Source: Arthrobacter sp. MYb213 (GTDB lineage: Bacteria > Actinomycetota > Actinomycetes > Actinomycetales > Micrococcaceae). From it: a stretch of 64,000 nt of DNA. Both the position numbers and the translations under genes were made by a program. Shown here piece after piece: positions 16,797-25,508 of this stretch; position 1 is the first letter of the stretch, and each line of letters opens with the position of its first letter. Under the pieces are notes generated by a model, which worked only from the letters and a program-made list of their open reading frames with translations, ran no database searches and was not told the DNA's origin. The stretch covers positions 372,001-436,000 of the forward strand of contig NZ_PCQA01000003.1 in NCBI RefSeq assembly GCF_002979915.1, read 5' to 3'.

Positions 16797-17876
16797 TTAG
16801 TTGGCGATCTTCATCAGCGAGGAGGTGATTGAACCAAAGCCCATCGAGGAGGCATAACCACCGGTACTAGGCTTCGGAGCTGGTGCCTTGGAGGAGTGCA
16901 CTGTTTCCGGGCGGGCCTGAAGCAGCAACAAGTTTTCCCCGTCGGGCAGATCTGCGTCTAGGGCCCACTCGACGTCCTGTGGGGACTTATAGTGTTTCTC
17001 CGCGCGTTTGGCCAGAAGTGCGACGGCCTCAAGTTCTGCGGTGGTTAGGCAGAGCACGTTGCGGCGTTCGGCTTCGACTTCGCGTTCTACCAACGAGTTG
17101 GTCGCCGGGTCAGGGATCAGCTCGGCGTGCTTATCACCAATATGTTCGGTGATCACCGCCAGAGTGACCTTGTCTAGCTGGATGTTGTCCGGCGTGACGG
17201 TACCCGAGACGACCATTTCCCCTACGCCCCAGGAAGCATCCACGGTGATCTTTGAACGATCCCCATTGGTGGGGTCAAGAGTCATGGCTACCCCGGCGAT
17301 TCTGGCGTTGACCATCTTTTGCACCACAACCGCCATGCATAGTCCCTCATCCGGGATGTTGTTCTTCACGCGGTAGATGATGGCTCTTGAGGTGTAGAGC
17401 GAGGCCCAGCAAGCGCGAATGTGCTCGGCCACCGAAGCGTAGCCGTTAAGCCACAAATAGGTGTCTTGCTGTCCGGCGAAGGATGCGTCGGGCAGGTCCT
17501 CGGCAGTGGCCGAAGAGCGAACTGCCAGCGGAACCTCAGACTCAAAGCGTGACTGTAAATCGGCGTACGCGGCGCGGGTGACTTCGCGCAGCGAATCAGG
17601 CACCGGGCGGGAAATAATGAGCTCGCGAATGGCCGCACTGGCCTTGTCTACGGCGGCAATGTCCTCTGGGTCTAGGCCTGCTAGGTGTCCGGCGATGATC
17701 TCATCTAGGCCGGCACCCATGAAAGCACGGAAGGCCGCGGTATTAACCACAAATCCGGGAGGCACCGGCATCCCGGCAGCAGTCATGGTCACCAGTGAAG
17801 CACCCTTGCCGCCTAGGGAGTCCAGCGTCGGGGCTAAACCGCCGTCGAAGAATTCAATGAAGTCGTTGTTGCTCAT
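16797..17876 (-). CDS. creI: PEP/pyruvate-binding ATP-grasp domain protein, CreI-like
   Basis: A 359-residue protein matching only the N-terminal nucleotide-binding part of PEP synthase (LGGKGASLVTMTAAGMPVPPGF at the start, SSATAEDLPDASFAGQQDTYL near 120, VEWALDADLP near 310). The mobile and barrel domains are absent; the mobile domain is the next gene. It should bind ATP and phosphorylate the His of CreH. It lies 23 bases after the P450 gene in the same operon. A Ser/Lys/Pro-rich tail closes the protein. Confidence 0.85.
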   Translation of the reverse strand: MSNNDFIEFFDGGLAPTLDSLGGKGASLVTMTAAGMPVPPGFVVNTAAFRAFMGAGLDEIIAGHLAGLDPEDIAAVDKASAAIRELIISRPVPDSLREVTRAAYADLQSRFESEVPLAVRSSATAEDLPDASFAGQQDTYLWLNGYASVAEHIRACWASLYTSRAIIYRVKNNIPDEGLCMAVVVQKMVNARIAGVAMTLDPTNGDRSKITVDASWGVGEMVVSGTVTPDNIQLDKVTLAVITEHIGDKHAELIPDPATNSLVEREVEAERRNVLCLTTAELEAVALLAKRAEKHYKSPQDVEWALDADLPDGENLLLLQARPETVHSSKAPAPKPSTGGYASSMGFGSITSSLMKIAN

Positions 17877-17899
17877 GATGTTCTACTTTCGAAGTAAAT

Positions 17900-19180
17900 T
17901 CAGTTCACGTTCAGGGTGACGTTGATTTGCTCAGGGACACGGAAGGAGAGGTTCTTGCGGAACGGGATGCTCTGCGCGTCCACCAACTGAAGATCAGGCA
18001 GCGCGCTGGTCAGCTCCTCCAACGCGATCTTGGCCTGAAGTTTGGCCAGCATATTGCCCAAGCAATAGTGGATGCCGAACCCGAAGGACAGGTGGTCGCG
18101 GGCGTTGGCCCGGGTGATGTCAAAATCCTCGCCATTTTCAAAGCGGGATTCATCGCGGTTCGCCGAACCCATGAGGAGCAGCAATTCTCCACCTTCGGGA
18201 ATCTGCACGCCGCCGACTTCGGTGTCCGTCAGTGCCTTGCGCCGCCAGCCGACAATTGAACCGGAATAACGAAGGACCTCGTCTAGTGCCTTAGGGATCT
18301 GCTTAGGATTCGCGACCACTGCATCCCAGGCGTCGCGGTGCTCAAGCAATACACGTACGCAGTTGGAAATGAATGTGGTGGTAGTTTCGTGACCTGCGAA
18401 GAGTAGCGAGTAGAGCAGTGAAGCGATTTCGTGGTCACTAATTTCCGCGCCCTCGGACTGTGCCTTGACCAGATCTGCGGTGAGATTATCGCCGCCGGTG
18501 GCATGAGCACGGGCTACCAGTTCCTGGCACCGGTCCCAGTACTCGACCAGGTCGTGTGCGTATGGGATTTGTTCCTCGTCGCTCAAATCGCCCCAGGTCA
18601 TGGCCGCGCGCGCATCACTCCAGCGCTTATAGGTGTCCACCAGGGAGATGTCTTCGCCAATCAGGGTCAGAATGGTGATCGTTGGCAACGAGTAGGCCAA
18701 ATCCGAGACGATATCGCCATGATTATCACCGCGGGAGATCATCGAGGAGATGGAGGCCTTCACATTCTCCCGAATCATCGGTTCCAACGCCTTGAAGCGG
18801 CGTGGGGTGAAGGCCTTCTGAGCGACAGCGCGAATGCGGGTGTGCTCTGGTGGGCGGCGGGCCGATAGCCCGGAGTAGGCCGTGAAGCCTCCATCATTCA
18901 TGATCCCCGTGGCCTGCGGTCCGCGCTTGCGTACCGGAGCCTGGGCATTTTCCGAGCAGAACGTTTCCCACTTTTCGAAGACTTCCTTGACGTCGTCATA
19001 GCGGGTGACCACGTACAGGCCGGTTCGCTCATCAAACATCACCGGTTGTTCGGTGCGCATACGTTCATAGGCCGGGAAAGGGTTCTCCATAGCAAATGGC
19101 TCGTAGCCGTGGTGGTCCGCCGGGGCCTGCGCGCCGTAGCCCATTGGGCATCCGCCGGAGACTGCTGGGGTGCTGGTCAT
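17900..19180 (-). CDS. creJ: Cytochrome P450, CreJ-like
   Basis: Soluble bacterial P450 of 426 residues. The heme-ligand loop FGFGIHYCLG places the Cys at 373. The I-helix has LLFAGHETTTT and the K-helix EVLRYSG. In the cre system the P450 oxidises the methyl group of the phosphorylated phenol, using the ferredoxin and reductase encoded downstream; the phosphate acts as a handle that free cresol lacks. ATG at 19180 follows AGGAG. It is the first gene of the eight-gene minus-strand operon, and a 15-bp palindrome about 110 bases upstream is the likely IclR-type operator. Confidence 0.92.
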   Translation of the reverse strand: MTSTPAVSGGCPMGYGAQAPADHHGYEPFAMENPFPAYERMRTEQPVMFDERTGLYVVTRYDDVKEVFEKWETFCSENAQAPVRKRGPQATGIMNDGGFTAYSGLSARRPPEHTRIRAVAQKAFTPRRFKALEPMIRENVKASISSMISRGDNHGDIVSDLAYSLPTITILTLIGEDISLVDTYKRWSDARAAMTWGDLSDEEQIPYAHDLVEYWDRCQELVARAHATGGDNLTADLVKAQSEGAEISDHEIASLLYSLLFAGHETTTTFISNCVRVLLEHRDAWDAVVANPKQIPKALDEVLRYSGSIVGWRRKALTDTEVGGVQIPEGGELLLLMGSANRDESRFENGEDFDITRANARDHLSFGFGIHYCLGNMLAKLQAKIALEELTSALPDLQLVDAQSIPFRKNLSFRVPEQINVTLNVN

Positions 19181-19286
19181 GAGATAGGACTCCTGAAGGA
19201 AAAATGCGGATACGCGAATCTGTGATCCACGTAACTTCTACTGATCCTCAGTGTTGTCTACGGCACATCCGAAAGGAAGTCTCATC

Positions 19287-19301
19287 TTCCATCCAGTGGA
19301 A
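19287..19301. promoter_or_regulatory. Probable IclR-type operator before creJ
   Basis: TTCCATCCAGTGGAA is a 15-base imperfect palindrome between the IclR gene and the P450 gene. It matches TTCCGCCCAGCGGAA at 20898-20912 in 12 of 15 bases. An extra GGAAG half-site lies at 19275-19279. Confidence 0.6.
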
Positions 19302-19314
19302 GGTATCTTTGTCC

Positions 19315-20145
19315 CTAGGGCTGGCCTTCGTCCTCGTCTAATTCGGGCACGTTCATATCCTCGCCGGTGATGATGCCCAGCAGGGTCTCTAAGGGGATAT
19401 GCGCGGTAGCAGCTTCGATGCGTTTCGCGATTCCGTGAAGGACTGGGAGGTGGCGTTCCATATTTGCGGCGTGCGACGAGGGAACCACTAAACCAATAGA
19501 ACAACCCAGTCGGCCCGTGTGATACACCGGTACCGCGATGGAGCAGGTGCCCAGACGGACCTCTTCACGGGTGTTCGCATAACCGTTGACCCGGACTTGC
19601 TCCAGTTCTCTGCGTAGTTGAACCGGAGAGCTTCGAGTGTGGGCGGTTAGCGCCTCGAGTGGGTGATCTAGGTAGGCGTCCATGACCCAAGGTTCTGAAA
19701 ATGCCAGGATGACTTTGCCTACCGCGGTGGCATGCAGGGGTAACCGGCCGCCGACCCGTGAAGCACGAGCGATGCGTTTACTGCCATAGACCCGGTCAAT
19801 GTACAGGGCGGAATTTCCGTCTCGGATGGCCAATTGGCTGGTTTCTCCAGTCAATGAGAACAGATCTTGGACGAAGGGGCGGGCGGTATCGCGTAACTGT
19901 CTGCCAGTGTTCTGCGCGATGGACCATAGGCGTAAACCCAGTTGGATGCCGCCGTTTGCGCTACGGCTGAGCATGCCGGCGTCGATGAGTTCACCGACCA
20001 AGCGGTGTGTGGTGGACAGCGGAAGGTTGGCGGACGCAGCGATCTCCGTCAGGCTCAGGGAGCGCCGAGTAGTTTCGAATGCGGCTAGGATGGCCAGGAT
20101 TTTCGAGGTGACGCTGCGTCCCGGTTGCGAGCTTCCGCCGGCCAT
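19315..20145 (-). CDS. IclR family transcriptional regulator, CreR-like
   Basis: A 276-residue regulator with an N-terminal winged helix-turn-helix (about 10-70; LTEIAASANLPLSTTHRLV) and a C-terminal effector domain (about 80-255; GRLPLHATAVGKVILAF). ATG at 20145 has AAGGAG. It lies directly upstream of the cre-type operon on the same strand. IclR proteins often control aromatic catabolism through 15-bp palindromes, and two matching candidates are present. Its tail is unusually acidic (LDEDEG). Activator or repressor mode cannot be read. Confidence 0.9.
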   Translation of the reverse strand: MAGGSSQPGRSVTSKILAILAAFETTRRSLSLTEIAASANLPLSTTHRLVGELIDAGMLSRSANGGIQLGLRLWSIAQNTGRQLRDTARPFVQDLFSLTGETSQLAIRDGNSALYIDRVYGSKRIARASRVGGRLPLHATAVGKVILAFSEPWVMDAYLDHPLEALTAHTRSSPVQLRRELEQVRVNGYANTREEVRLGTCSIAVPVYHTGRLGCSIGLVVPSSHAANMERHLPVLHGIAKRIEAATAHIPLETLLGIITGEDMNVPELDEDEGQP

Positions 20146-20167
20146 ATGTTGCTCCTTCGATGCAGAA

Positions 20168-20854
20168 CTAGCTTGGTGAATCCAAGGCTAGCCGTTGTTC
20201 GAAGAGGTTGGCGCGTTCTACCGCAAGCAGGCCTGTTGCCATGATGCGTGCAGCGTCGGTGAATAAATGACTAACTACCCTTGATTCACAAAGATCCACC
20301 GCCTGCACACGCGTGAGCCCGAACCAATCCATGACCGTGTTGATCCCATGCGGAGTCAGTCGCCAAAGCTTATCCGCGTCTTTCACCAGACTGTCTTCTA
20401 GGCTGGTGGATTCCTTGCGGCTATCGTGACCGTCGATGATGAAGGTGATACGTTCGCGTGTCTCAAGTGCGACTGCGTGCTTGACTAAGATGTCCTCGGC
20501 TAGGCGGGCGCCTTCCTTTTCATGTTGTAGAACCAACTCTTTGTTGCCACCGCCCGGGGCGATAGCAGAGAGTACCAGTGAGGGATCTACGGAAGACCAG
20601 CCGATGTCGTGCAGCAGTATTGCCGGTAAGACGATATCGGCGTTTGCGTCCGGTTGGTGGGAAAGTAACGCGTTTGCTAGGGAGAGCGCAATTAGGGTGT
20701 GCGCGTCATTGCTGCGTACCTTCAAATACTGTTTGGCATCTTCCCAAAGGGCTGAGAGCAGCGGGCGCTGTTCGAAAAGCGTCGTGGGGCTTGGACCGAG
20801 AAATGCCGAAACATCTTGGCCATAAAGATTGCTTGCAGGCTGCAGCTTAGTCAT
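20168..20854 (-). CDS. Second HD-domain phosphohydrolase (CreD paralogue)
   Basis: HD-superfamily hydrolase of about 228 residues, sharing with the CreD-like protein the order LLHDIGW, then HEKEGARLAEDIL, then DGHDSR, then DADKLWR. The role is probably phosphate removal from an aromatic phosphate. The start is uncertain: ATG 20854 is my choice, ATG 20878 and GTG 20890 are alternatives, and none has a good ribosome site. Its own palindrome (20898-20912) matches the site before the P450 gene, so it probably belongs to the same regulon. A second phosphatase could serve another alkylphenol or a by-product. Confidence 0.75.
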   Translation of the reverse strand: MTKLQPASNLYGQDVSAFLGPSPTTLFEQRPLLSALWEDAKQYLKVRSNDAHTLIALSLANALLSHQPDANADIVLPAILLHDIGWSSVDPSLVLSAIAPGGGNKELVLQHEKEGARLAEDILVKHAVALETRERITFIIDGHDSRKESTSLEDSLVKDADKLWRLTPHGINTVMDWFGLTRVQAVDLCESRVVSHLFTDAARIMATGLLAVERANLFEQRLALDSPS

Positions 20855-20897
20855 GCCGTCATGCTTGCAGAGACGCATCGATACGGCCACTGTTTGA

Positions 20898-20912
20898 TTC
20901 CGCCCAGCGGAA
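20898..20912. promoter_or_regulatory. Probable IclR-type operator before second HD gene
   Basis: TTCCGCCCAGCGGAA has perfect 6-bp arms (TTCCGC/GCGGAA) around CCA. It is 12/15 identical to the site before the P450 gene and lies directly upstream of the second HD gene. Confidence 0.6.
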
Positions 20913-21079
20913 GCCGTGTGACTTGCTACTGAGATGGCTCCACGGGAGGATGCTATGTGTACTTGGCTGACAGCTTCGACTCCACCGGCGGATCGTATTA
21001 TTTTTTTGCGATGGGAGAACGTTCAACGGACACGATAACTGAACGTGTTGGTCTGGTACCCCAGAAAAAGCGTTAGCGA

Positions 21080-21181
21080 CTAGGACGCGTCTTGAAATTC
21101 TTTCGCTTCTGCTGCCATTTGCGCTGCGTGCTGATGCGATATCCCTAAGACCTTACCGATCTCTCGACTAGGTGCGACTTT
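21080..21181 (-). pseudogene. Possible helix-turn-helix gene remnant
   Basis: An open minus-strand frame ends in a helix-turn-helix-like stretch, PSREIGKVLGISHQHAAQ, then a TAG stop. This resembles the C-terminal DNA-binding part of HicB-type or similar small regulators. The frame runs back only to a stop at 21263-21265 and has no ATG before the motif; GTG 21238 is the only plausible start. It may be the tail of a lost gene. The rest of the 20913-21424 gap shows nothing recognisable except the promoter region of the next gene. Confidence 0.3.
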
Positions 21182-21424
21182 CCATGGAATTCGGGAATTT
21201 CCTGGAGACTGGCAGGTCGTATAAATGTTGTGCCGCACTTGGACGACTATCCGTTGCTGTGTTCAACGGGCAACGGGCGAGCTCGCATGCTTCGCCCACT
21301 GACGGTTCTTGAATAAGCGCTAAGGCAAAACTCGGACCTCAAATTGAAACCATCCTTGACGTGGGGCAGTATGCGAAGAAAGGCAAGCTCTAAACTGCGA
21401 GCAAGAACTACTCAAGGAGTGGGT

Positions 21425-22450
21425 ATGACTAACCACAGCAACGAACAAAACGAGGCATCTTTCAGTTCCCTTGAACTCAGCGATTTTATTACCCGCTGCA
21501 TGAGCGCCGTGGGTGCCAACCAGACCGATGCCGAATATATGGCGCACCATCTGATTTCCGCGGAACTAGCAGGACACCACTCCCACGGGCTACGCAGGCT
21601 CCCGGAATATGTGGGCCGCGCAGTAGAAGGCAAAACCAACCCAGCAGCAAAGATCAGTATTGAAAAAGATACCGGTGCGCTGCTCGCACTGAACGCTAAC
21701 CGGGCCACCGGACACTTTGCCCTGCGTGACGCCACAGCGCTCGCCGTGCAACGGTCCAAGGAACATGGAATCAGCGCGGTGACCGTGCGCAATAGCGACT
21801 TCGCTGGACGCTTTGCACCCTTCTGCGAGGAAGCGGCTGAAGCGGGCGTGATCACCCTAGTCTTTGGGAACAACAACGGATCACTACAGTCGGTGCTTCC
21901 GCCGGGCGCCACCCAACCACGGTTATCCACCAACCCGATAGCCGCAGGTGTGCCGAGAGCCCAAGCGCCGCATATGGTTCTGGACTTTGCGACCAGCGCC
22001 GTAGCTTCCGGAAGGCTGCACTACGAAAAAGACAGCGGTGCGGAAGTCTCAGATGAGTGGGTGGGCTCTGGCGGGCACCTCAAACCATTCGGCGGCTTCA
22101 AAGGTTTCGGCCTGGCGCTACTAGTCGAAGCTTTAGGAGGTGCGCTGTCGGGTTCCGATACGGTTTCTGCACGGGATAGTGAAGAAGCGCAAGGCACTTT
22201 GATCATTGCAATCGATGTGGCACAGCTACGGGATCTAAATGAGTACACCGCACAGGTGGAAGAGTTCATTAGCTTCGTGAAGAGCGCGGAAGTGGAAACT
22301 GGGCAGTCACCGGTGCGCGCACCTGGCGAAAACGCACCGAGCGCCGAACAGCTAGCTAAAGACACGATAATTACGCTCAATACGGTGACCAGTACGCAGT
22401 TGCTCCAGATTGCCGAACAACTAAACTTGGACGCACCCGCGGCGCGCTAA
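21425..22450 (+). CDS. Ldh2 family malate/lactate/ureidoglycolate-type dehydrogenase
   Basis: NAD(P)-dependent 2-oxo-acid reductase of the Ldh_2 fold (not the classical lactate dehydrogenase), 341 residues. Motifs are GHHSHGLRRLPEYV near 45 (active-site His), GNNNGS near 145 and TNPIAAGVPR near 165, with ALLVEALGGALSG in the C-terminal half. Substrates in this family range from malate to ureidoglycolate and piperideine-2-carboxylate and cannot be chosen here. I start at ATG 21425, which has AAGGAG, rather than the longer frame. It is followed 214 bases later by an organic-acid-type transporter on the same strand. Confidence 0.85.
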   Translation: MTNHSNEQNEASFSSLELSDFITRCMSAVGANQTDAEYMAHHLISAELAGHHSHGLRRLPEYVGRAVEGKTNPAAKISIEKDTGALLALNANRATGHFALRDATALAVQRSKEHGISAVTVRNSDFAGRFAPFCEEAAEAGVITLVFGNNNGSLQSVLPPGATQPRLSTNPIAAGVPRAQAPHMVLDFATSAVASGRLHYEKDSGAEVSDEWVGSGGHLKPFGGFKGFGLALLVEALGGALSGSDTVSARDSEEAQGTLIIAIDVAQLRDLNEYTAQVEEFISFVKSAEVETGQSPVRAPGENAPSAEQLAKDTIITLNTVTSTQLLQIAEQLNLDAPAAR

Positions 22451-22664
22451 GTCTTGAGAGAGAAGTCTGTGACTGGCCCTGCTCAAGCAAAATAGCTGGT
22501 GAGCCCTGAATTCGCCGTGTGGACTGCGATAAAAATCCCGCCCTTGTAGTCCTGCCTGCGCGGGCTTACGATCGGGTCATAGGAGCCGACCCTGCGCAAA
22601 CGGTAAGACCTCTTGAGGGGCGAAGGAAAATGGTTCCTGATCACTTGCGTATCGAGGGGGAACC

Positions 22665-24011
22665 ATGAGTATTTCATCTCCGAAATCAGGCCGCATGACG
22701 CCGGAACAGAAACGTGTCGCGGGAGCCACGATGGTCGGTACCACCGTGGAGTGGTACGACTACTTCATTTATGCCAATGCTGCAGCACTTGTCTTGGCAC
22801 CGCAGTTCTTCACCCCGGCCGAGGGGTCGCTGGGCTCCATTATTGCCTTCGCCACCGTGGGCGTCAGCTTCTTGTTCCGTCCGCTGGGCGCCATTGTGAT
22901 GGGGCGAGTCGGAGATAAGTACGGACGCCGTGCGGTACTGATCATTACGTTGGTACTGATGGGAGTCGGAACCACGCTAGTTGGCCTGTTGCCTACCTAT
23001 GCGAGTATCGGCATTTGGGCTCCGATTCTTTTGATCTTCCTACGCATCGTCCAAGGTTTCTCCGCCGGCGGTGAGTGGGGCGGTGCAGCGTTGATGGCGG
23101 TGGAGCACGCACCGGATCATGCGCGCGGCAAGTTTGGTGCGTTCCCGCAGCTCGGTGTTCCGGCAGGCATGTTGTTGGCTTCGGCGGTCACCGCAATTAT
23201 TGCCGCGGCCCTTACTAGTGAGCAGTTCATGGCGTGGGGCTGGCGTATTCCATTCCTGCTTAGCTTCGTGCTGATCCTCATCGGTTATTACATCCGTAGG
23301 AAGGTGGAAGAGTCTCCGGTCTTCGAAGAGATGGCCAAGACCAAGCAGACCGAATCCGCCCCGCTGGCCACCTTGTTCAAGAAGCACCCGACGACTGTTA
23401 TTCAGGCGACTTTGGTCTTCATGGGCAATAACACCGCAGGCTACATGCTCACCGGTGGTTTCATTCTTGGCTATGCCACGAACAAGTTGGAACTCCAAGC
23501 CGGAGACATCTTGAATATCATCACCGTCGGCTCACTGGCTTGGCTGATCTCCACCTGGATAGGTGGAGTGGTCTCGGACAAAATTGGCCGTAAGAAGATG
23601 TTCATCATCGGCTGGGTGCTGTTGCTGATCTGGCTGTTCCCGCTGTTCTTGCTAATTGAGACTGCGAACCTCGCGTGGGTTACCGTTTCGCTAGTGGTCT
23701 TCGGCGCCTTCATGGGTTTCTCCTACGGACCGTTACCAGCGCTTTACGCGGAGATGTTCCCAGCCCGTATTCGCCTCAGTGGTTCCTCAATCAGTTACGC
23801 ACTGGGCTCCGTAGTTGGTGGCGCCTTTGCTCCGACCATTGCCGCTGCCTTGGTAGGCAAGTTTGATACCACTGTTGCGGTGTCCACCTACCTGTTCATT
23901 TGGGTGGGTGCCTCGTTGATCGCGACGTTGACCTTGAAGGATCGCACCGGCGCGGACCTGTATCCGCGCGAGGAAGGAATAGAGCCTGAACCAGGCCAGG
24001 CTAATCTCTAA
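22665..24011 (+). CDS. MHS family MFS transporter (metabolite:H+ symporter)
   Basis: Twelve-helix permease of 448 residues. The N-terminus shows GTTVEWYDYFIYANAAALV, characteristic of the metabolite:H+ symporter family (ShiA, KgtP, ProP relatives). The loop GRVGDKYGRR and the partner GGVVSDKIGRK are the MFS loop motifs, and GGEWGGAALMAVEHAP is typical of the family. It probably imports an organic acid or aromatic acid. Adjacency to the cre-type cluster makes an aromatic acid possible but not shown. Confidence 0.88.
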   Translation: MSISSPKSGRMTPEQKRVAGATMVGTTVEWYDYFIYANAAALVLAPQFFTPAEGSLGSIIAFATVGVSFLFRPLGAIVMGRVGDKYGRRAVLIITLVLMGVGTTLVGLLPTYASIGIWAPILLIFLRIVQGFSAGGEWGGAALMAVEHAPDHARGKFGAFPQLGVPAGMLLASAVTAIIAAALTSEQFMAWGWRIPFLLSFVLILIGYYIRRKVEESPVFEEMAKTKQTESAPLATLFKKHPTTVIQATLVFMGNNTAGYMLTGGFILGYATNKLELQAGDILNIITVGSLAWLISTWIGGVVSDKIGRKKMFIIGWVLLLIWLFPLFLLIETANLAWVTVSLVVFGAFMGFSYGPLPALYAEMFPARIRLSGSSISYALGSVVGGAFAPTIAAALVGKFDTTVAVSTYLFIWVGASLIATLTLKDRTGADLYPREEGIEPEPGQANL

Positions 24012-24074
24012 TCCGCGAGGTATCGACAACGTATTTTCAAGCTGAAATACGGGTCGACGTGTGAGGACAAAACA

Positions 24075-24128
24075 GGCCAAGACCCCACGACCGTTAGAAC
24101 TTGCCGTTGGTCGTGGGGTTTTGGCCTT
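24075..24128. terminator. Bidirectional terminator
   Basis: GGCCAAGACCCCACGACC pairs with the GGTCGTGGGG...TTGGCC run around a short loop, between the convergent transporter and SDR genes. T residues follow on the plus strand inside the closing arm. Confidence 0.75.
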
Positions 24129-24144
24129 GGAATGAGTAAGTGGA

Positions 24145-24927
24145 TTAGTACTTGTAGGACTGTCCGCCGTCAATCGGGATGACCGCGGCGTTGATGAAGT
24201 CGGCGTCTCCGGAGAGTAGGAAGGCGACCAACGCGCCGACTTCCTCAGGCTTGCCAAAGCGCTTCATTGGGTTGGGCTCCACAAAGGTCTTGCCGACTTC
24301 TTCCCAGTTCTGTGGATCAATTTGCTTCAGGGATCCTTCGGCCATTGGGGTCATGATGGCACCCGGTGCGATGGCGTTGATCTGGATGCCGTGCTGGCCA
24401 TATTCAATGGCAGAGTTACGGGTGAGACCCACTACGCCGTGCTTGGATGCGGCGTAGCCGGACTGGTTGCCCACGCCGCGGATGCCACCGACCGATGCGG
24501 TGTTTACTATTGCGCCCGAGCCCTGCTCGCGCATGACCTTCAAAACGTGTTGCATGCCGAAGAAGACACCATTGAGGTTGATGGAGACTACCTTGTTGAA
24601 TTCTTCAGCACCGAAGTCTTCGGTGAGGTTCTGCTTGCCTTCGATACCAGCGTTGTTAAAGAAGCCGTCGATACGGCCGAAGGCCTTCATCGTCTGCGCG
24701 ACATAGTTCGCCACTTCCGACTCGTTGGCGACGTTTGCGGTGACCGCGATCAGTTCGGCGTCAGGGTTGATGGCACGAATCTCGCTCTCGGTCTCCTTCA
24801 AGCCAGCCTCGTTGAGGTCTACCAGAGAAAGCTTGCCCTTTTCTTTGGCGATCTGCAGTGCTGCCGCGCGTCCGAGTCCGGATCCTGCGCCGGTGATGAT
24901 GACTGACTTGCCTTCGAACCCTGACAT
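24145..24927 (-). CDS. Short-chain dehydrogenase/reductase
   Basis: Classical SDR of 260 residues. TGAGSGLG (cofactor), NNAG, the catalytic YAASK and a C-terminal PIDGG are all present. ATG at 24927 (MSGFEGK) has AAAGGAAC; the longer frame upstream is rejected. The substrate is unknown. Upstream, ATGC-AAAC-GCAT (about 24975-24986) is a small palindrome that could be an operator. The 24928-25286 gap otherwise holds only the divergent promoter regions. Confidence 0.88.
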   Translation of the reverse strand: MSGFEGKSVIITGAGSGLGRAAALQIAKEKGKLSLVDLNEAGLKETESEIRAINPDAELIAVTANVANESEVANYVAQTMKAFGRIDGFFNNAGIEGKQNLTEDFGAEEFNKVVSINLNGVFFGMQHVLKVMREQGSGAIVNTASVGGIRGVGNQSGYAASKHGVVGLTRNSAIEYGQHGIQINAIAPGAIMTPMAEGSLKQIDPQNWEEVGKTFVEPNPMKRFGKPEEVGALVAFLLSGDADFINAAVIPIDGGQSYKY

Positions 24928-25286
24928 AGTGTGTTCCTTTCGGGATGTGCGGCGAAGATGATCACCATTATATATGCAAACGCATGTAAATGGTTTTCTA
25001 TTCCCGCGGGGGTTCACTGCTACCGGTGGCAGGGGTTCGCCATTGAGTTATGCGGCAGCGATGTTCGTTCTCAAGCGCGGATTCCCGACTCTCCATGGAA
25101 GCTTTGTTTCTTAGGAAACCGCGTATTGCACGCCCGAGTCTCGATGGGAAATTCTGCAGACCATGAGTGCGGCATTGGGGGATAAGCGTGTGTTCCAGTC
25201 ATATCGTTTTATTACGATTAGCTCATAGCGGTGGTATGATTACGAACAGGTAATAAGGAGTTCCATAGCACGTAAAGGTAATAGAA

Positions 25287-25505
25287 ATGCACGGGATCAT
25301 CCGCAAGACTTCCGACCTCGGGTTGATGGTGTTGACTGTTCGGCAACGTCATGGACTCTCGCAGGTAGAACTTGCGGAGCGTCTCGGAGTCACTCAACGC
25401 TACCTTTCTGAACTGGAGACGGGCAAGCCAAAGGTGCTCAATGCCAGGCTCCTTGAAGTCTTGTTAGCGCTTGGAATTGAACTTTCGTTCAGGGAGGTTC
25501 AGTAG
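25287..25505 (+). CDS. hipB: HipB-like antitoxin / XRE regulator
   Basis: A 72-residue helix-turn-helix protein (HGLSQVELAERLGVTQRYLSELETGK) of the HipB type. It binds its own promoter and neutralises the kinase encoded three bases downstream. AAAGG precedes the ATG. The frame ends in TAG just before the GTG start of hipA, the normal coupled toxin-antitoxin layout. Confidence 0.88.
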   Translation: MHGIIRKTSDLGLMVLTVRQRHGLSQVELAERLGVTQRYLSELETGKPKVLNARLLEVLLALGIELSFREVQ

Positions 25506-25508
25506 CCA

